Below are positions 16,741 to 24,522 of a stretch of 28,955 nt of DNA, one piece after another. Within the stretch, counting starts at the first letter, position 1. Every line of letters begins with the position of its first letter. The notes beneath the pieces were generated by a model, which did no database searches, was not told where the DNA came from, and saw only the letters and a program-made list of their open reading frames with translations. The stretch is from Thioalkalivibrio sp. (GTDB lineage Bacteria; Pseudomonadota; Gammaproteobacteria; Ectothiorhodospirales; Ectothiorhodospiraceae): the NCBI GenBank assembly GCA_003555285.1, contig PWGH01000080.1, forward strand, positions 1 through 28,955. The letters are read 5' to 3'. A program made the position numbers and the translations under genes.

Positions 16741-16850
16741 TGCGCAGTCCATCGCAGCCTCATCCCCTCATCCCCCCATCGGTTCGGCTACTCCGGCGCT
16801 GGTGTGCTCCGGCTCTACGCTCCGTTGGGGCCGGGATGATGGTGCGGGGG

Positions 16851-18401
16851 TCAGCCCGCTTCCGCGACCTCCTGGAGCAGCAGGCTGTGACCGCCCATGG
16901 CCTTGGGCTGCGGCAGGCCCATCAGCGCGAGCACCGTCGGCGCGACGTCCGCCAGGCCGCCGCCGGTGGTCAGATGCCAGCACTCGCGGTCCATCAGCAT
17001 GAACGGCACCGGATAGGTGGTGTGCTGGGTGTGCGGTTCGCCGGTGACCGGGTCGATGTATTCGTCACAATTGCCGTGATCGGCGGTCAGGATCACCGAG
17101 TAGCCGTGCTCGCGGGCCGCGTCCAGCACCCGGCCAACCTCGTGATCGAGTGTTTCCACCGCCCGGATCAGCGGCTCGCGCAGCGCGGTGTGGCCCACCA
17201 TGTCGCCATTGGCGAAGTTCACCAGGATGAAGCCGTAGCGCCCGGAGGTCATCGCGTTGATCGTCTCGTCGGCGACCCCACGGGCGCTCATCTCCGGCTG
17301 CTGGTCATAGGTATCCACCGCCGGCGAGGGCACCATCACCCGATCCTCGCCCGGCAACGGCTCCTCGTGCCCGCCATTGAAGAAGAAGGTCACGTGCGCG
17401 TACTTCTCGGTTTCCGCGCAATGGAACTGCGGGATCCCGGCCGCGGCGATCGTGGCGCCGAGGGTGGTGCTCGGGCGTTCCGGCGGAAAGGCGATCGGCG
17501 ACAGGAAGCGCGGCTCGTACTCGGTGAGGCAGGTCGTGGACCCCGCATGGAAGTCCCCGCGCTCGAAGCCGACGCAGTGCTCCATGCCGAGCGCCGCGGT
17601 CAACTGGCGCGGCCGATCGTTGCGAAAGTTGAACAACACGCACACGGCATCCTTGTCCAGCGGCAGCGGTTCGCCGACGATGCGCGGCTTGATGAACTCA
17701 TCGGTCTCGCCGGCCCGGTACGCCGCGACGATTGCGGCGCGGGCGTCCTCCGCCGGCTCGCCTTCGGCAAAGGCGATCGCCCGGAACGCGCGTTGCGTGC
17801 GTTCCCAGCGCTTGTCGCGGTCCATCGCGTAATAGCGCCCGCAGACGGTCGCGATGCGCCCGCCGGCCTCGGCGAGCTTCGCCTCGAGTTCGGCCAGGTA
17901 GTTCATCGCCGAGGAGGGCGGTGTATCCCGGCCATCGGTGATCATGTGCACGATCGGCTGCACCGCCTGCATCCGGCAGATCTCGATCAGCGCCAGCAGG
18001 TGACGCATGTGGCTGTGCACGCCGCCGTCGGAGACCAGGCCGATCAGGTGCAGCGGCTGCTGCCGGCCGGCCGCCGCCTTCGCCGCGCGCACCAGGGCGT
18101 CGTTCTCGAAGAAGCTGCCGTCCTCGATCGCATCGTCGATTCGCACCAGATCCTGGCGCACCACGGTGCCGGCGCCGAGCGTCAGGTGCCCCACCTCCGA
18201 ATTGCCCATCTGCCCCGCCGGCAGGCCGACCGCGCGGCCGCTGGCATCGAGGGTGGTGTGCGCATGGGTCGACAGGTATTCATCCAGCCGGGGCGTGCGG
18301 GCCTCGGCGACGGCGTTGTTCACCTTGCTGGGATTCACCCCAACGCCGTCCATGATGATTACGATCACCGGGCGCCGCGGCGTAGGTCCTGGTTCAGCCA
18401 T
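16851..18401 (-). CDS. gpmI: 2,3-bisphosphoglycerate-independent phosphoglycerate mutase
   Basis: Interconverts 3- and 2-phosphoglycerate in glycolysis and gluconeogenesis; a monomeric, manganese-dependent enzyme of the alkaline phosphatase superfamily. The 516-residue product has the N-terminal metal motif VIIMDGVG (D18), the phosphoserine motif MGNSEVGH with S68, SDGGVHSHMRHL, ITDGRDTPP, FNFRNDRPRQL and the C-terminal metal motifs NFANGDMVGHT and ILTADHGNCD. Length is typical. Four in-frame ATGs cluster at the start (18401, 18413, 18422, 18425); I chose 18401 because PRRPVIVIIMDG follows closely. It stands 163 bases upstream of gspC on the same strand. Confidence 0.97.
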   Translation of the reverse strand: MAEPGPTPRRPVIVIIMDGVGVNPSKVNNAVAEARTPRLDEYLSTHAHTTLDASGRAVGLPAGQMGNSEVGHLTLGAGTVVRQDLVRIDDAIEDGSFFENDALVRAAKAAAGRQQPLHLIGLVSDGGVHSHMRHLLALIEICRMQAVQPIVHMITDGRDTPPSSAMNYLAELEAKLAEAGGRIATVCGRYYAMDRDKRWERTQRAFRAIAFAEGEPAEDARAAIVAAYRAGETDEFIKPRIVGEPLPLDKDAVCVLFNFRNDRPRQLTAALGMEHCVGFERGDFHAGSTTCLTEYEPRFLSPIAFPPERPSTTLGATIAAAGIPQFHCAETEKYAHVTFFFNGGHEEPLPGEDRVMVPSPAVDTYDQQPEMSARGVADETINAMTSGRYGFILVNFANGDMVGHTALREPLIRAVETLDHEVGRVLDAAREHGYSVILTADHGNCDEYIDPVTGEPHTQHTTYPVPFMLMDRECWHLTTGGGLADVAPTVLALMGLPQPKAMGGHSLLLQEVAEAG

Positions 18402-18433
18402 AGGGGGTTCCATTGATTGCATCAAAGGGCGCT

Positions 18434-18439
18434 ATTTTA
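18434..18439 (-). promoter_or_regulatory. Candidate -10 box for gpmI
   Basis: TAAAAT on the minus strand, five of six to consensus, 33-38 bases upstream of the chosen gpmI start. No matching -35 box is visible at standard spacing. Confidence 0.3.
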
Positions 18440-18529
18440 GCCTTAGCCGATGTTCAGATGTTGCCTTGGCACAAATAAGCCGGGCTTGCCGCGGCATCGG
18501 GCCGATGCCGGACCAACGTTGGGCGCGCT

Positions 18530-18559
18530 TTGGTCGGGCTGGCGCTGGGGTGTGATAAT
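18530..18559 (+). promoter_or_regulatory. Candidate extended -10 promoter, response regulator
   Basis: TGT-GATAAT at 18551-18559 is an extended -10 element, with a weak -35 TTGGTC at 18530-18535, spacing 18. It would give a leader of about 130 bases before the response regulator start. Confidence 0.35.
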
Positions 18560-18591
18560 GGGTCCAGACGCCCAAAAACCCAAATCCTGTT

Positions 18592-18597
18592 TATACT
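18592..18597 (+). promoter_or_regulatory. Second candidate -10 box
   Basis: TATACT, five of six to consensus, with no good -35 box. Transcription from it would start about 7 bases on, near the ATG at 18604, which would make the leader ORF there almost leaderless. Confidence 0.3.
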
Positions 18598-18603
18598 AGG
18601 CCG

Positions 18604-18702
18604 ATGACTCACCCAATGCGGTCGATTCACTCGTTCGGGGTCCATGCGTTGCAGGCACCGCGTGCGGGCCCGTTCGACAACCTGGGAGCCTTGCTGCGAT
18701 GA
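18604..18702 (+). CDS. Possible 32-codon leader ORF upstream of regulator
   Basis: ATG at 18604 opens a frame MTHPMRSIHSFG... of 32 residues whose TGA at 18700-18702 overlaps the response regulator ATG as ATGA. A second in-frame ATG lies at 18616. There is no ribosome site before either. The overlap hints at translational coupling, but an ORF this short can occur by chance. The peptide resembles nothing I know. Confidence 0.2.
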   Translation: MTHPMRSIHSFGVHALQAPRAGPFDNLGALLR

Positions 18703-19337
18703 GTATCGGCCTTGTGCTTGTGGATCCTCATCCCATCGTGTTGGAGGGGCTGGAGGCCCTGATCGCGCCGCAGGCCGACATGCGGATTCTGGCCCGTTGC
18801 AGCACCGGCCAGGGGGCCCTGGAGGCCCTGCGTGACACCCCCCCCGATGTGCTGGTGATGGACCTGGATCTGCCCGACATCCCGGGACTGGAAATCATGC
18901 GCGCGTTGCGCGGCAACGGCCAGGCCACGCGTTTCGTGCTGTTCGTGAGCCAGCTCGACGATGACCAGGCGATCGAGGCGATGCAATTGGGTGTAGACGG
19001 CATGATGCTCAAGGAGATGCCGACCCGCCTCGTGCTGCAATGCATTCGCAAGGTCCACGAGGGCGGGCGCTGGCTGGAAACCCAGTCCATCGCGCGCCTG
19101 GTCGAACGGCTGCATCAGCCAGAGATCGACCCGGACAGCCAGCTGGCCCGCCTGTCCCCGCGCGAACTCGATGTCACTCGCCTGGTGGTCGCCGGCCTGA
19201 ACAACAAGGACATCGCCGCACGGCTCGAACTCAGCATCGGTACGATCAAGATCCACCTGCACAACATCTACGAGAAGCTCGGCATCCGTTCGCGCCTGCA
19301 ACTCGCCGCCTTCGCCCGCGAGAACGACTTCGACTGA
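18699..19337 (+). CDS. NarL/FixJ-family response regulator
   Basis: Two-domain regulator: receiver at about 1-120 and LuxR-type helix-turn-helix at about 150-208 (LSPRELDVTRLVVAGLNN, then KDIAARLELSIGTIKIHL). The phosphoacceptor is D55 in VMDLDLP and the conserved lysine is K105 in MLKEM. The usual LVDDH acidic pair reads LVDPH here (D9, P10), so one magnesium ligand is missing. GGGAG lies 10 bases before the ATG. No histidine kinase gene is next to it; the following gene is a multi-receiver EAL protein 66 bases downstream, likely co-transcribed. A GACCGG-TTT-CCGGTC hairpin begins at the stop codon (19336-19350) without a U-run and may tune expression of the next gene. Target genes are unknown. 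Confidence 0.93.
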   Translation: MSIGLVLVDPHPIVLEGLEALIAPQADMRILARCSTGQGALEALRDTPPDVLVMDLDLPDIPGLEIMRALRGNGQATRFVLFVSQLDDDQAIEAMQLGVDGMMLKEMPTRLVLQCIRKVHEGGRWLETQSIARLVERLHQPEIDPDSQLARLSPRELDVTRLVVAGLNNKDIAARLELSIGTIKIHLHNIYEKLGIRSRLQLAAFARENDFD

Positions 19338-19403
19338 CCGGTTTCCGGTCCTCGAGGCAATGGATGGACGTCCACCCCCACTCCCCGCATTGCCCCCCCG
19401 CCG

Positions 19404-21647
19404 ATGGCGATTGATGACCACACGCCCGCCGGCGACAGCGAACCCGCAAACGCCTGGGCTCCCATTGCATTTGGGGTTTTGCAGCGCCTGCCGCAGGCCG
19501 TACAGGAACTGAACGACCGCTGGCACATCGTGCGCAAGCGAGGTTGCCGGACCCAGGATCTACAGGAACTCCGACGTCTGACCCACGCCCTGGTCGGCAC
19601 CCTGACCGGCACCCCGTTGACGCGAAGCTTCAATGTGCTCCGGCGCGTGGACGATCGCCTGCGCTTCTTCGCCAATACCCAGACCCAGCCGCTCAACACC
19701 GATCAGGAGACCCTCGGGAGCCTGATCGCCAGCCTGCGCACCAGTGTGTCCCAGGAAATACTGACCCACGTCGCAGTGACCGCCCCGGCGGCGCCAGCCG
19801 GCGGCGCACCGGGCGTCGGCCCGGAGGGCGCTCCGAACAGTGATTCGGACCGCGGCTTGAACATTCTCCCGCAGCCGCTGCTCTACGTCTTCGACAAGAA
19901 CCCGTCCGACGGGCGGGTTCTGGCGCCACAGCTTGCGTTGCACGGCTTCACCGTCGAGGTCTTCACCGCGACGGAGGCCCTGCGTCAGGCGATCGCGGCC
20001 CGGCCGCCTCAGGTGCTGTTGGTTGATATGTCCGACGGTTGTGACCCGGCCGACTTCGCCAGCCTTGCCACCCTGAAACCGATGGTGCATCCGCCGCTGC
20101 CGATGGCCTTCATCCTGGGTCGCGGCGATACTCAGGCGCGATTGCACGCCCTGCGTGCCGGTTGCGACACCTGTTTTGCCGCTCCGGTGCCGTTGGCGCC
20201 CCTGGTCGCTCGTTTACGCGCCTTCATGGACCGCGAGCCGACGCCGGCCCATCGGGTCCTGATGCTGGATCCCGATCGCTCGCTGCTCGAACGCCACGCC
20301 GGCTTCCTGCGCAAGGCCGGCTGCGAGGTGCGCACCACCACTGATGCCTTGGCACTCCTGGACATGGCTTTCGGCTTCCAGCCCGAGGTGATCGTGTTGG
20401 ACCCGCACATGCCAGAAGCCGACGGTGCCGAGTTGCGCTGGCTGCTACAGCAGGAAGAGTCCTTCCTGCACCTCCCGCTGGTGTTCCTGTCCGCCGATCC
20501 GGGATCGCAGGAGGGCCCGGCCCCGACTGCAGGCGCGCCTGCGAACGGCATCGGCGTGACCGATATCCTGGCCAAACCGGTCACGGAAGCCCGGCTGGTG
20601 GACCTGGTCCGGACCCGAGCCCAGCAGTTTCGGTGCCTGGCCAGCAAGGCCCAGCTGGTCCAGGCCCTGCGTGAGGAGCGCGCCGCGGCCGGCTTGGTCG
20701 ATCCAGGCCCCGGCGGCGCCGATGCAACGCCCCGCGGCCGGCCCCTACACACGCCCCCCGAACTCGAGCGCGGGGTGGCTGAGGCTGCGGAGCTTGAGAC
20801 CCCGGTGGTTGAGGCGCCAGTGATTGAGGTCGCGCCGGCCGAGAACTCGGAGGTCGAGACCCCGGTGGTCCGGCCTCTCACCGAGGCCGAGCGCCAGGAG
20901 TGGATCCAACGGATCAGCCGCGCGGTCGCCGATCAGCGCCTGTTCCTGGTGTACCAACCCATCGCCAGTGTCGAGGCCGCCGATCCCACCGAACGCTACG
21001 AGGTGCTGCTGCGGATCCGGGACCCGGACGGCACGGTCATCCTGCCCGGGGCGTTCATCGACATGGCCGAACGCGTTGGGGTCGCCCACTTGCTGGACCG
21101 CTGGGTGATCAGCCATGGCCTGGAGGTTCTGGCAGTGCGGCAGCAGACGCATCCGGCGACCGCCTTCTTTCTGAAGCTGTCCGCAGGCTCGATTCAAAAC
21201 GCGGACTTCGTCGACTGGCTGGCCAAGAATCCGGGCCGCGCGAACCTGCGCCTCGGCACCTGCGTACTGGAATTGGACGAGGCCGATGTAATGAGCCATC
21301 CGGCCGAGGCCAGCGCCCTGATCGAGCACCTGCGTACCCTCGGCATTCCCGTGGTCCTGGAGCACTTCGGCGCGCACTCGAACGCGGTGGCGTTGTTGCC
21401 AGACCTGAAGCCCGACTACGTGAAGGTGCATCACGACCTCACCCAGCACCTCCACAGCAGTAGCCAACAGCGCGAGCGCCTGCAGCATCTGCTGCAACAG
21501 GCCCACCACCACAAGATCCGCACCATGGCCGCCTACATCGAAGACGCCAACGGCCTCGCGCTTCTCTGGCAGTCCGGCGTAGACTTCATCCAAGGCAACT
21601 TCCTCAACCCCCCCGGCGACCACCTGGGTCAACAACTCAACATCTGA
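19404..21647 (+). CDS. Hpt-like/REC/REC/degenerate EAL protein, FimX-like
   Basis: A 747-residue signalling protein without membrane segments or signal peptide. Order: helical N-terminus at 20-115 with THALVG (H61) recalling an Hpt domain; receiver 1 at about 158-275 with D208 but Ala in place of the conserved lysine; receiver 2 at about 284-405 with D289, D333, S363 and K391 in place; an acidic linker at 455-490 with ETPVV repeats; and an EAL domain at about 500-745. In the EAL domain EVLLR (E533) is kept, but the catalytic Asn is K591, the DDFG pair is EHFG (E653, H654) and the AEGVE glutamate is A710. So c-di-GMP hydrolysis is unlikely, while ligand binding remains possible. The EVLLR form and overall plan recall FimX, a c-di-GMP receptor acting on type IV pilus assembly. 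That likeness is from memory of the family. No strong ribosome site precedes the ATG. Confidence 0.88.
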   Translation: MAIDDHTPAGDSEPANAWAPIAFGVLQRLPQAVQELNDRWHIVRKRGCRTQDLQELRRLTHALVGTLTGTPLTRSFNVLRRVDDRLRFFANTQTQPLNTDQETLGSLIASLRTSVSQEILTHVAVTAPAAPAGGAPGVGPEGAPNSDSDRGLNILPQPLLYVFDKNPSDGRVLAPQLALHGFTVEVFTATEALRQAIAARPPQVLLVDMSDGCDPADFASLATLKPMVHPPLPMAFILGRGDTQARLHALRAGCDTCFAAPVPLAPLVARLRAFMDREPTPAHRVLMLDPDRSLLERHAGFLRKAGCEVRTTTDALALLDMAFGFQPEVIVLDPHMPEADGAELRWLLQQEESFLHLPLVFLSADPGSQEGPAPTAGAPANGIGVTDILAKPVTEARLVDLVRTRAQQFRCLASKAQLVQALREERAAAGLVDPGPGGADATPRGRPLHTPPELERGVAEAAELETPVVEAPVIEVAPAENSEVETPVVRPLTEAERQEWIQRISRAVADQRLFLVYQPIASVEAADPTERYEVLLRIRDPDGTVILPGAFIDMAERVGVAHLLDRWVISHGLEVLAVRQQTHPATAFFLKLSAGSIQNADFVDWLAKNPGRANLRLGTCVLELDEADVMSHPAEASALIEHLRTLGIPVVLEHFGAHSNAVALLPDLKPDYVKVHHDLTQHLHSSSQQRERLQHLLQQAHHHKIRTMAAYIEDANGLALLWQSGVDFIQGNFLNPPGDHLGQQLNI

Positions 21648-21957
21648 ACTACCGCCACCCCAAGCGGTGCGTGCGCTGCGCTTTTTCCGTTCTTTGCGAC
21701 CGACAGCGCGCCCGTCCACGCACAGCCAGCGCCCCTCGCTGGGTACGATTACCCAGGACCGGGGAATTCGCATGCAATTGTGCAAATCGGCAGCTGCGCG
21801 CCGCGTCAGTTGGGGTCATAATCCGCGGAAACGACCTGTTCCTTGAACCCTGTTCTTGGCCGTCGCGCCGGATCGCCGGCTCGTTTGTGCGGTCCTGTTT
21901 GCACCGTGACTGGGGCTGTTCGCGATGCCTTTTCGACATCGCGGAGGATACCGCGTA
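21648..21957. other. 310-base intergenic region with several palindromes
   Basis: No gene is supported. It holds a possible terminator (21662-21686), a perfect hairpin CTGGGTA-CGAT-TACCCAG at 21739-21756, an imperfect palindrome TTCGCA-N8-TGCAAA at 21767-21786 that could be an operator, and a CATAAT hexamer at 21817-21822 that may serve as a -10 box for the lipoprotein gene. Confidence 0.5.
21662..21686 (+). terminator. Possible terminator after the EAL gene
   Basis: AAGCG and CGCTT pair around an imperfect inner stem and are followed by a run of five T, 15-40 bases after the EAL protein stop. The stem has two mismatches, so strength is uncertain. Part of it matches the dispersed motif GTGCGCTGCGCTT. 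Confidence 0.35.
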
Positions 21958-22452
21958 ATGATGCGTACCCGAATCAGAAGTGCCTTGCTTGCCGCCGTAC
22001 CGCTGACGATCCTGATGGGTTGCGGAAACCCGCAGGACGGCGGGCAGACCGAACCCACAGGTGCGGAATCGACGAAGCCGCTCGCCAGTCCCGAGACAGC
22101 GGATCGTCCACTCAACGGCCGGGGCGCCTCGCCCGAAGTTGGCAGCGGGGGCGCCGCGCCGCGTGATGGCCGGGGCATGTCCCCGGATGGCGACGCGGGC
22201 ACTTCGCCTTCTCATGAAATGACGCCCGCGCCTGAGACGGGCGACTTCGGCCCCTACCCGCCCCTGGGTATCGAGGAGCCCCCATTCGATGCCACGGAGC
22301 CGGCGCCCGGTACGGGCCAAGATCTGCCCGAGGTCGATCGTGGCGACCCGCGCGGCGAGGAACTGTGGCCAGCCCCCGAGGAGTTGGACCCCCCGCCGCA
22401 GGAAACCCCGGTGGAAAACGAAGAACCGCCTTCGTCCGGCGTGCCGTGGTGA
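21958..22452 (+). CDS. Proline-rich lipoprotein, function unknown
   Basis: The 164-residue product has a lipoprotein signal peptide with lipobox LMGC, modified cysteine at residue 22, and Gly at +2, so outer-membrane targeting is likely. The mature part is low in complexity, rich in Pro, Gly, Glu and Asp, and strongly acidic towards the C-terminus (EELDPPPQETPVENEEPP), so it is probably disordered. GGAGG at 21943-21947 lies 10 bases before the ATG at 21958 and decides the start; ATG is doubled there. It converges on the antiporter gene, whose stop is 72 bases away. I recognise no family. Confidence 0.75.
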   Translation: MMRTRIRSALLAAVPLTILMGCGNPQDGGQTEPTGAESTKPLASPETADRPLNGRGASPEVGSGGAAPRDGRGMSPDGDAGTSPSHEMTPAPETGDFGPYPPLGIEEPPFDATEPAPGTGQDLPEVDRGDPRGEELWPAPEELDPPPQETPVENEEPPSSGVPW

Positions 22453-22524
22453 GTGAAAACGACTTTTCGGACGCGCGAGCAGCCGCTGGACGTACCCGCC
22501 GACCGCGAATATGAAGGAGCGGCA

Positions 22525-24255
22525 CTATCCGCCCGCCGGGCCCCGCACCAGCGACGCCACCAATACCAGCACCAACACCACCGCAAAGGTCAGCCTCAGC
22601 TCCCGTTGCCAGACTCGATCCGGGCGCACGAATCGACGTCCGCGCCGCTGCAGCGGGGTCCGAAAAGGGGTCCAATTTATTTTTGGAAAAAATAAATTGG
22701 ACCCCTTTTCGGACCCCGACCCCTTTTCGCAGAGGGCCAGCACGTCCCCTGCCGGAATCGACCAGGGCCTGAGCCATCGGCCGCCGAGTAGCGCCAGGGC
22801 CACGCCCAGGCCGACGGGCCAGATCAGGGCCAGCGCATCCGCCGTCCCCATCGCGGGCCACGAACCGACCGCAAACACCGCGACCCCACTTCCGGCGAGC
22901 ACCACCCCCCAGCCCCAGAACAAGGTCTGCGATCCCGGATCACCTCGATCTTCCAGCCGCAGCAGCCACAGATAGCGCGCCATGATCAACGTGGTCGCCA
23001 CCGCCGCGAGCCCCAGCGCCAGGGGCCAGCCCGGTCCAAGGGCCTCCTTCAGCGCAAGCTTGGCCATGGCCCCGCTGGTCATCAGCCCCGCGAGCGAGAA
23101 CGCCGGCAGCGCCAGCAATCCCCAGAGCAGCCAGCGCGCCACGCCCCTTATCTCGCCCGGATGCCGCGCGATCCCCACGCCCAGAAACAGGGCCCCCTTC
23201 GCCAGCCCGTGGTGGAAGGCATAGAGCGTGACCGCCGGCCCGAGCAGCGGCCACAGTTCGGGTGACCGCAGCCCGGCGCCGATGCCGATGCCGATCAGCC
23301 CCATCTGACTGATGCTCGAATAGGCGAGCACCGTCTTCGGCCGGGTTTGCTGCAGGCCGATGAAGACCCCCCCGAAGGCCGCGAGAAGTCCGGCCGTGAT
23401 CGCCAGCGTGCCCCAGCCGGGCAGGCTGATCAGCCCTAGCGGAAGGGTGTGCAGCCAGCCGAGCAACCCCGCCTTGATCATCGCGCCGCTCAGCACCGCG
23501 CTTGCCGGCACCGGGGCGACCGGGTGTGCGAGCGGCAGCCATACATGCAGCAACGGCAGCCCCGCCTTGATGCCGAAACCCGCCCATAACAGGGCGACGA
23601 TCAGATCCCGTTGCGGCGTCTGCGCCACCGCGGCTGGCAACTCGGCGAGCAGCGGCAGCATCGGCGTGGCGGTCTGGCTTGCGGCGAGCATCAGCCCGGC
23701 CAGCAGCAGGCCCTCGCCGAAGACCGCGAGCACCAGGTACACCCGTCCGGCGCGCCGGGCCTCCGCGGTCGCGGTGTGCACCACCAGCCCGTAACCGGCG
23801 AAGGTCATCAGCGCGAAGCCGGCGTAAAAGCTGACCACGTCCAGGGCCAGGATCAGCCCGAGGTTGCCGCTGAGGGTCAGCAGCCAGAGGAGTTCGAAAC
23901 GGGGCCGGTGCGGGTCGTTCCGGAGATAGCCGCGGGCATAGATTCCCGCGCCCAGCCAGAGCAGTGCGCTAAAGAGCAGGAAGACCTGGGTGGTCTCGGT
24001 CAGCCCGAAGCGGGCGCCGAGCAAAAGCCAGTCGAGGTCGACCGCGGGGCCTACCACTGGACCGGCTGCGGGGTCTGTTGGGCCGGCTGCGGGGCCGGGG
24101 GTGGTGAACAGTGCCAGCGCCAAAGCGGGCAGCGGCGCCCAGGGCACCAGCGAGCCGATCCGTCCGCGCAGGCCGGGCACGACCCAGAGCCCGGCCAACC
24201 CGAGCGGCAGGCCCAGGGCCAGGAGCAATATGGATGCGTAGAACGAAGCGTTCAT
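22525..24255 (-). CDS. Orphan complex-I-like antiporter subunit (MrpD/NuoM/HyfB type)
   Basis: Polytopic membrane protein of the proton-conducting antiporter family, 576 residues, about 14 hydrophobic segments. The family core is clear: K230 in GFGIKAGLPLLHVWLP, the APVPASAVLSGAMIKAG block with K261, AYSSISQMG at 311-319, FHHGLAKG near 347 and K399 in SGAMAKLALKE. The TM5 glutamate that other members carry in a WELMS-like motif is replaced: the segment reads FYAGFALMTFAGY, with Ala148 at that place. Residues about 509-534 are encoded by a palindromic insert (22655-22729) in the loop before the last helix (556-570). GGGAGGA lies 7 bases before the ATG. No other nuo, mrp or hyf gene is adjacent, so it is an orphan here; its partner and ion are unknown. 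Confidence 0.85.
   Translation of the reverse strand: MNASFYASILLLALGLPLGLAGLWVVPGLRGRIGSLVPWAPLPALALALFTTPGPAAGPTDPAAGPVVGPAVDLDWLLLGARFGLTETTQVFLLFSALLWLGAGIYARGYLRNDPHRPRFELLWLLTLSGNLGLILALDVVSFYAGFALMTFAGYGLVVHTATAEARRAGRVYLVLAVFGEGLLLAGLMLAASQTATPMLPLLAELPAAVAQTPQRDLIVALLWAGFGIKAGLPLLHVWLPLAHPVAPVPASAVLSGAMIKAGLLGWLHTLPLGLISLPGWGTLAITAGLLAAFGGVFIGLQQTRPKTVLAYSSISQMGLIGIGIGAGLRSPELWPLLGPAVTLYAFHHGLAKGALFLGVGIARHPGEIRGVARWLLWGLLALPAFSLAGLMTSGAMAKLALKEALGPGWPLALGLAAVATTLIMARYLWLLRLEDRGDPGSQTLFWGWGVVLAGSGVAVFAVGSWPAMGTADALALIWPVGLGVALALLGGRWLRPWSIPAGDVLALCEKGSGSEKGSNLFFPKINWTPFRTPLQRRGRRFVRPDRVWQRELRLTFAVVLVLVLVASLVRGPAGG
22655..22729. repeat. Perfect 30-bp inverted repeat inside the antiporter gene
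   Basis: Arms 22655-22684 and 22688-22717 are exact reverse complements around the 3-base loop GGA. Each arm holds GGGGTCCGAAAAGGGGTCC followed by AATTTATTTTT. A further half unit, GACCCCTTTTCG, follows at 22718-22729. AT-rich blocks like this are foreign to the GC-rich surroundings. It resembles the GGGGTC-type repeats often found near REP-associated tyrosine transposases; no such transposase is in the window. The insert keeps the gene's reading frame. Confidence 0.92.
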
Positions 24256-24480
24256 GGCGCATCCTCCCAGCGCGAGGGCACGCCGTGCAAGGCCGATGCG
24301 TTGCCGCGAAGGCCCGGCGCGAGTGGATTCGGTATCCAGTCCGGGATGACGGCTCAAGCCGTGCGGCTGTCCGGGATTGCGGGTGGGGTGTGGCCGGGTA
24401 GGCGGTTTTCACAGGGAGTGTCGCAAAAGCGCAGTGGTAGGATGGCGTACTTACCACACTCGGGATGCTGAGGGCCCCTG

Positions 24481-24489
24481 TGCTAGCAT
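24481..24489 (+). promoter_or_regulatory. Candidate extended -10 for the polysaccharide genes
   Basis: TGC-TAGCAT matches an extended -10 element 33 bases upstream of the epimerase start, with no clear -35 box. The 267-base gap between the divergent antiporter and epimerase genes also carries GGGATGACGG near 24344-24353, similar to the extragenic repeat piece in the gspG/gspH gap. Confidence 0.3.
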
Positions 24490-24522
24490 CCCCGGTTTAA
24501 CCCTCGACGCAGGGAACTTCTC

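Noticed and set aside
16548..18416. 622-codon plus-strand open frame opposite gpmI
   Set aside because: Fully antisense to gpmI with its complete catalytic motifs; no family resemblance.
19365..19374. 10-bp palindrome TGGACGTCCA between the regulator and EAL genes
   Set aside because: Too short to stand out in GC-rich DNA, and no promoter is near it.
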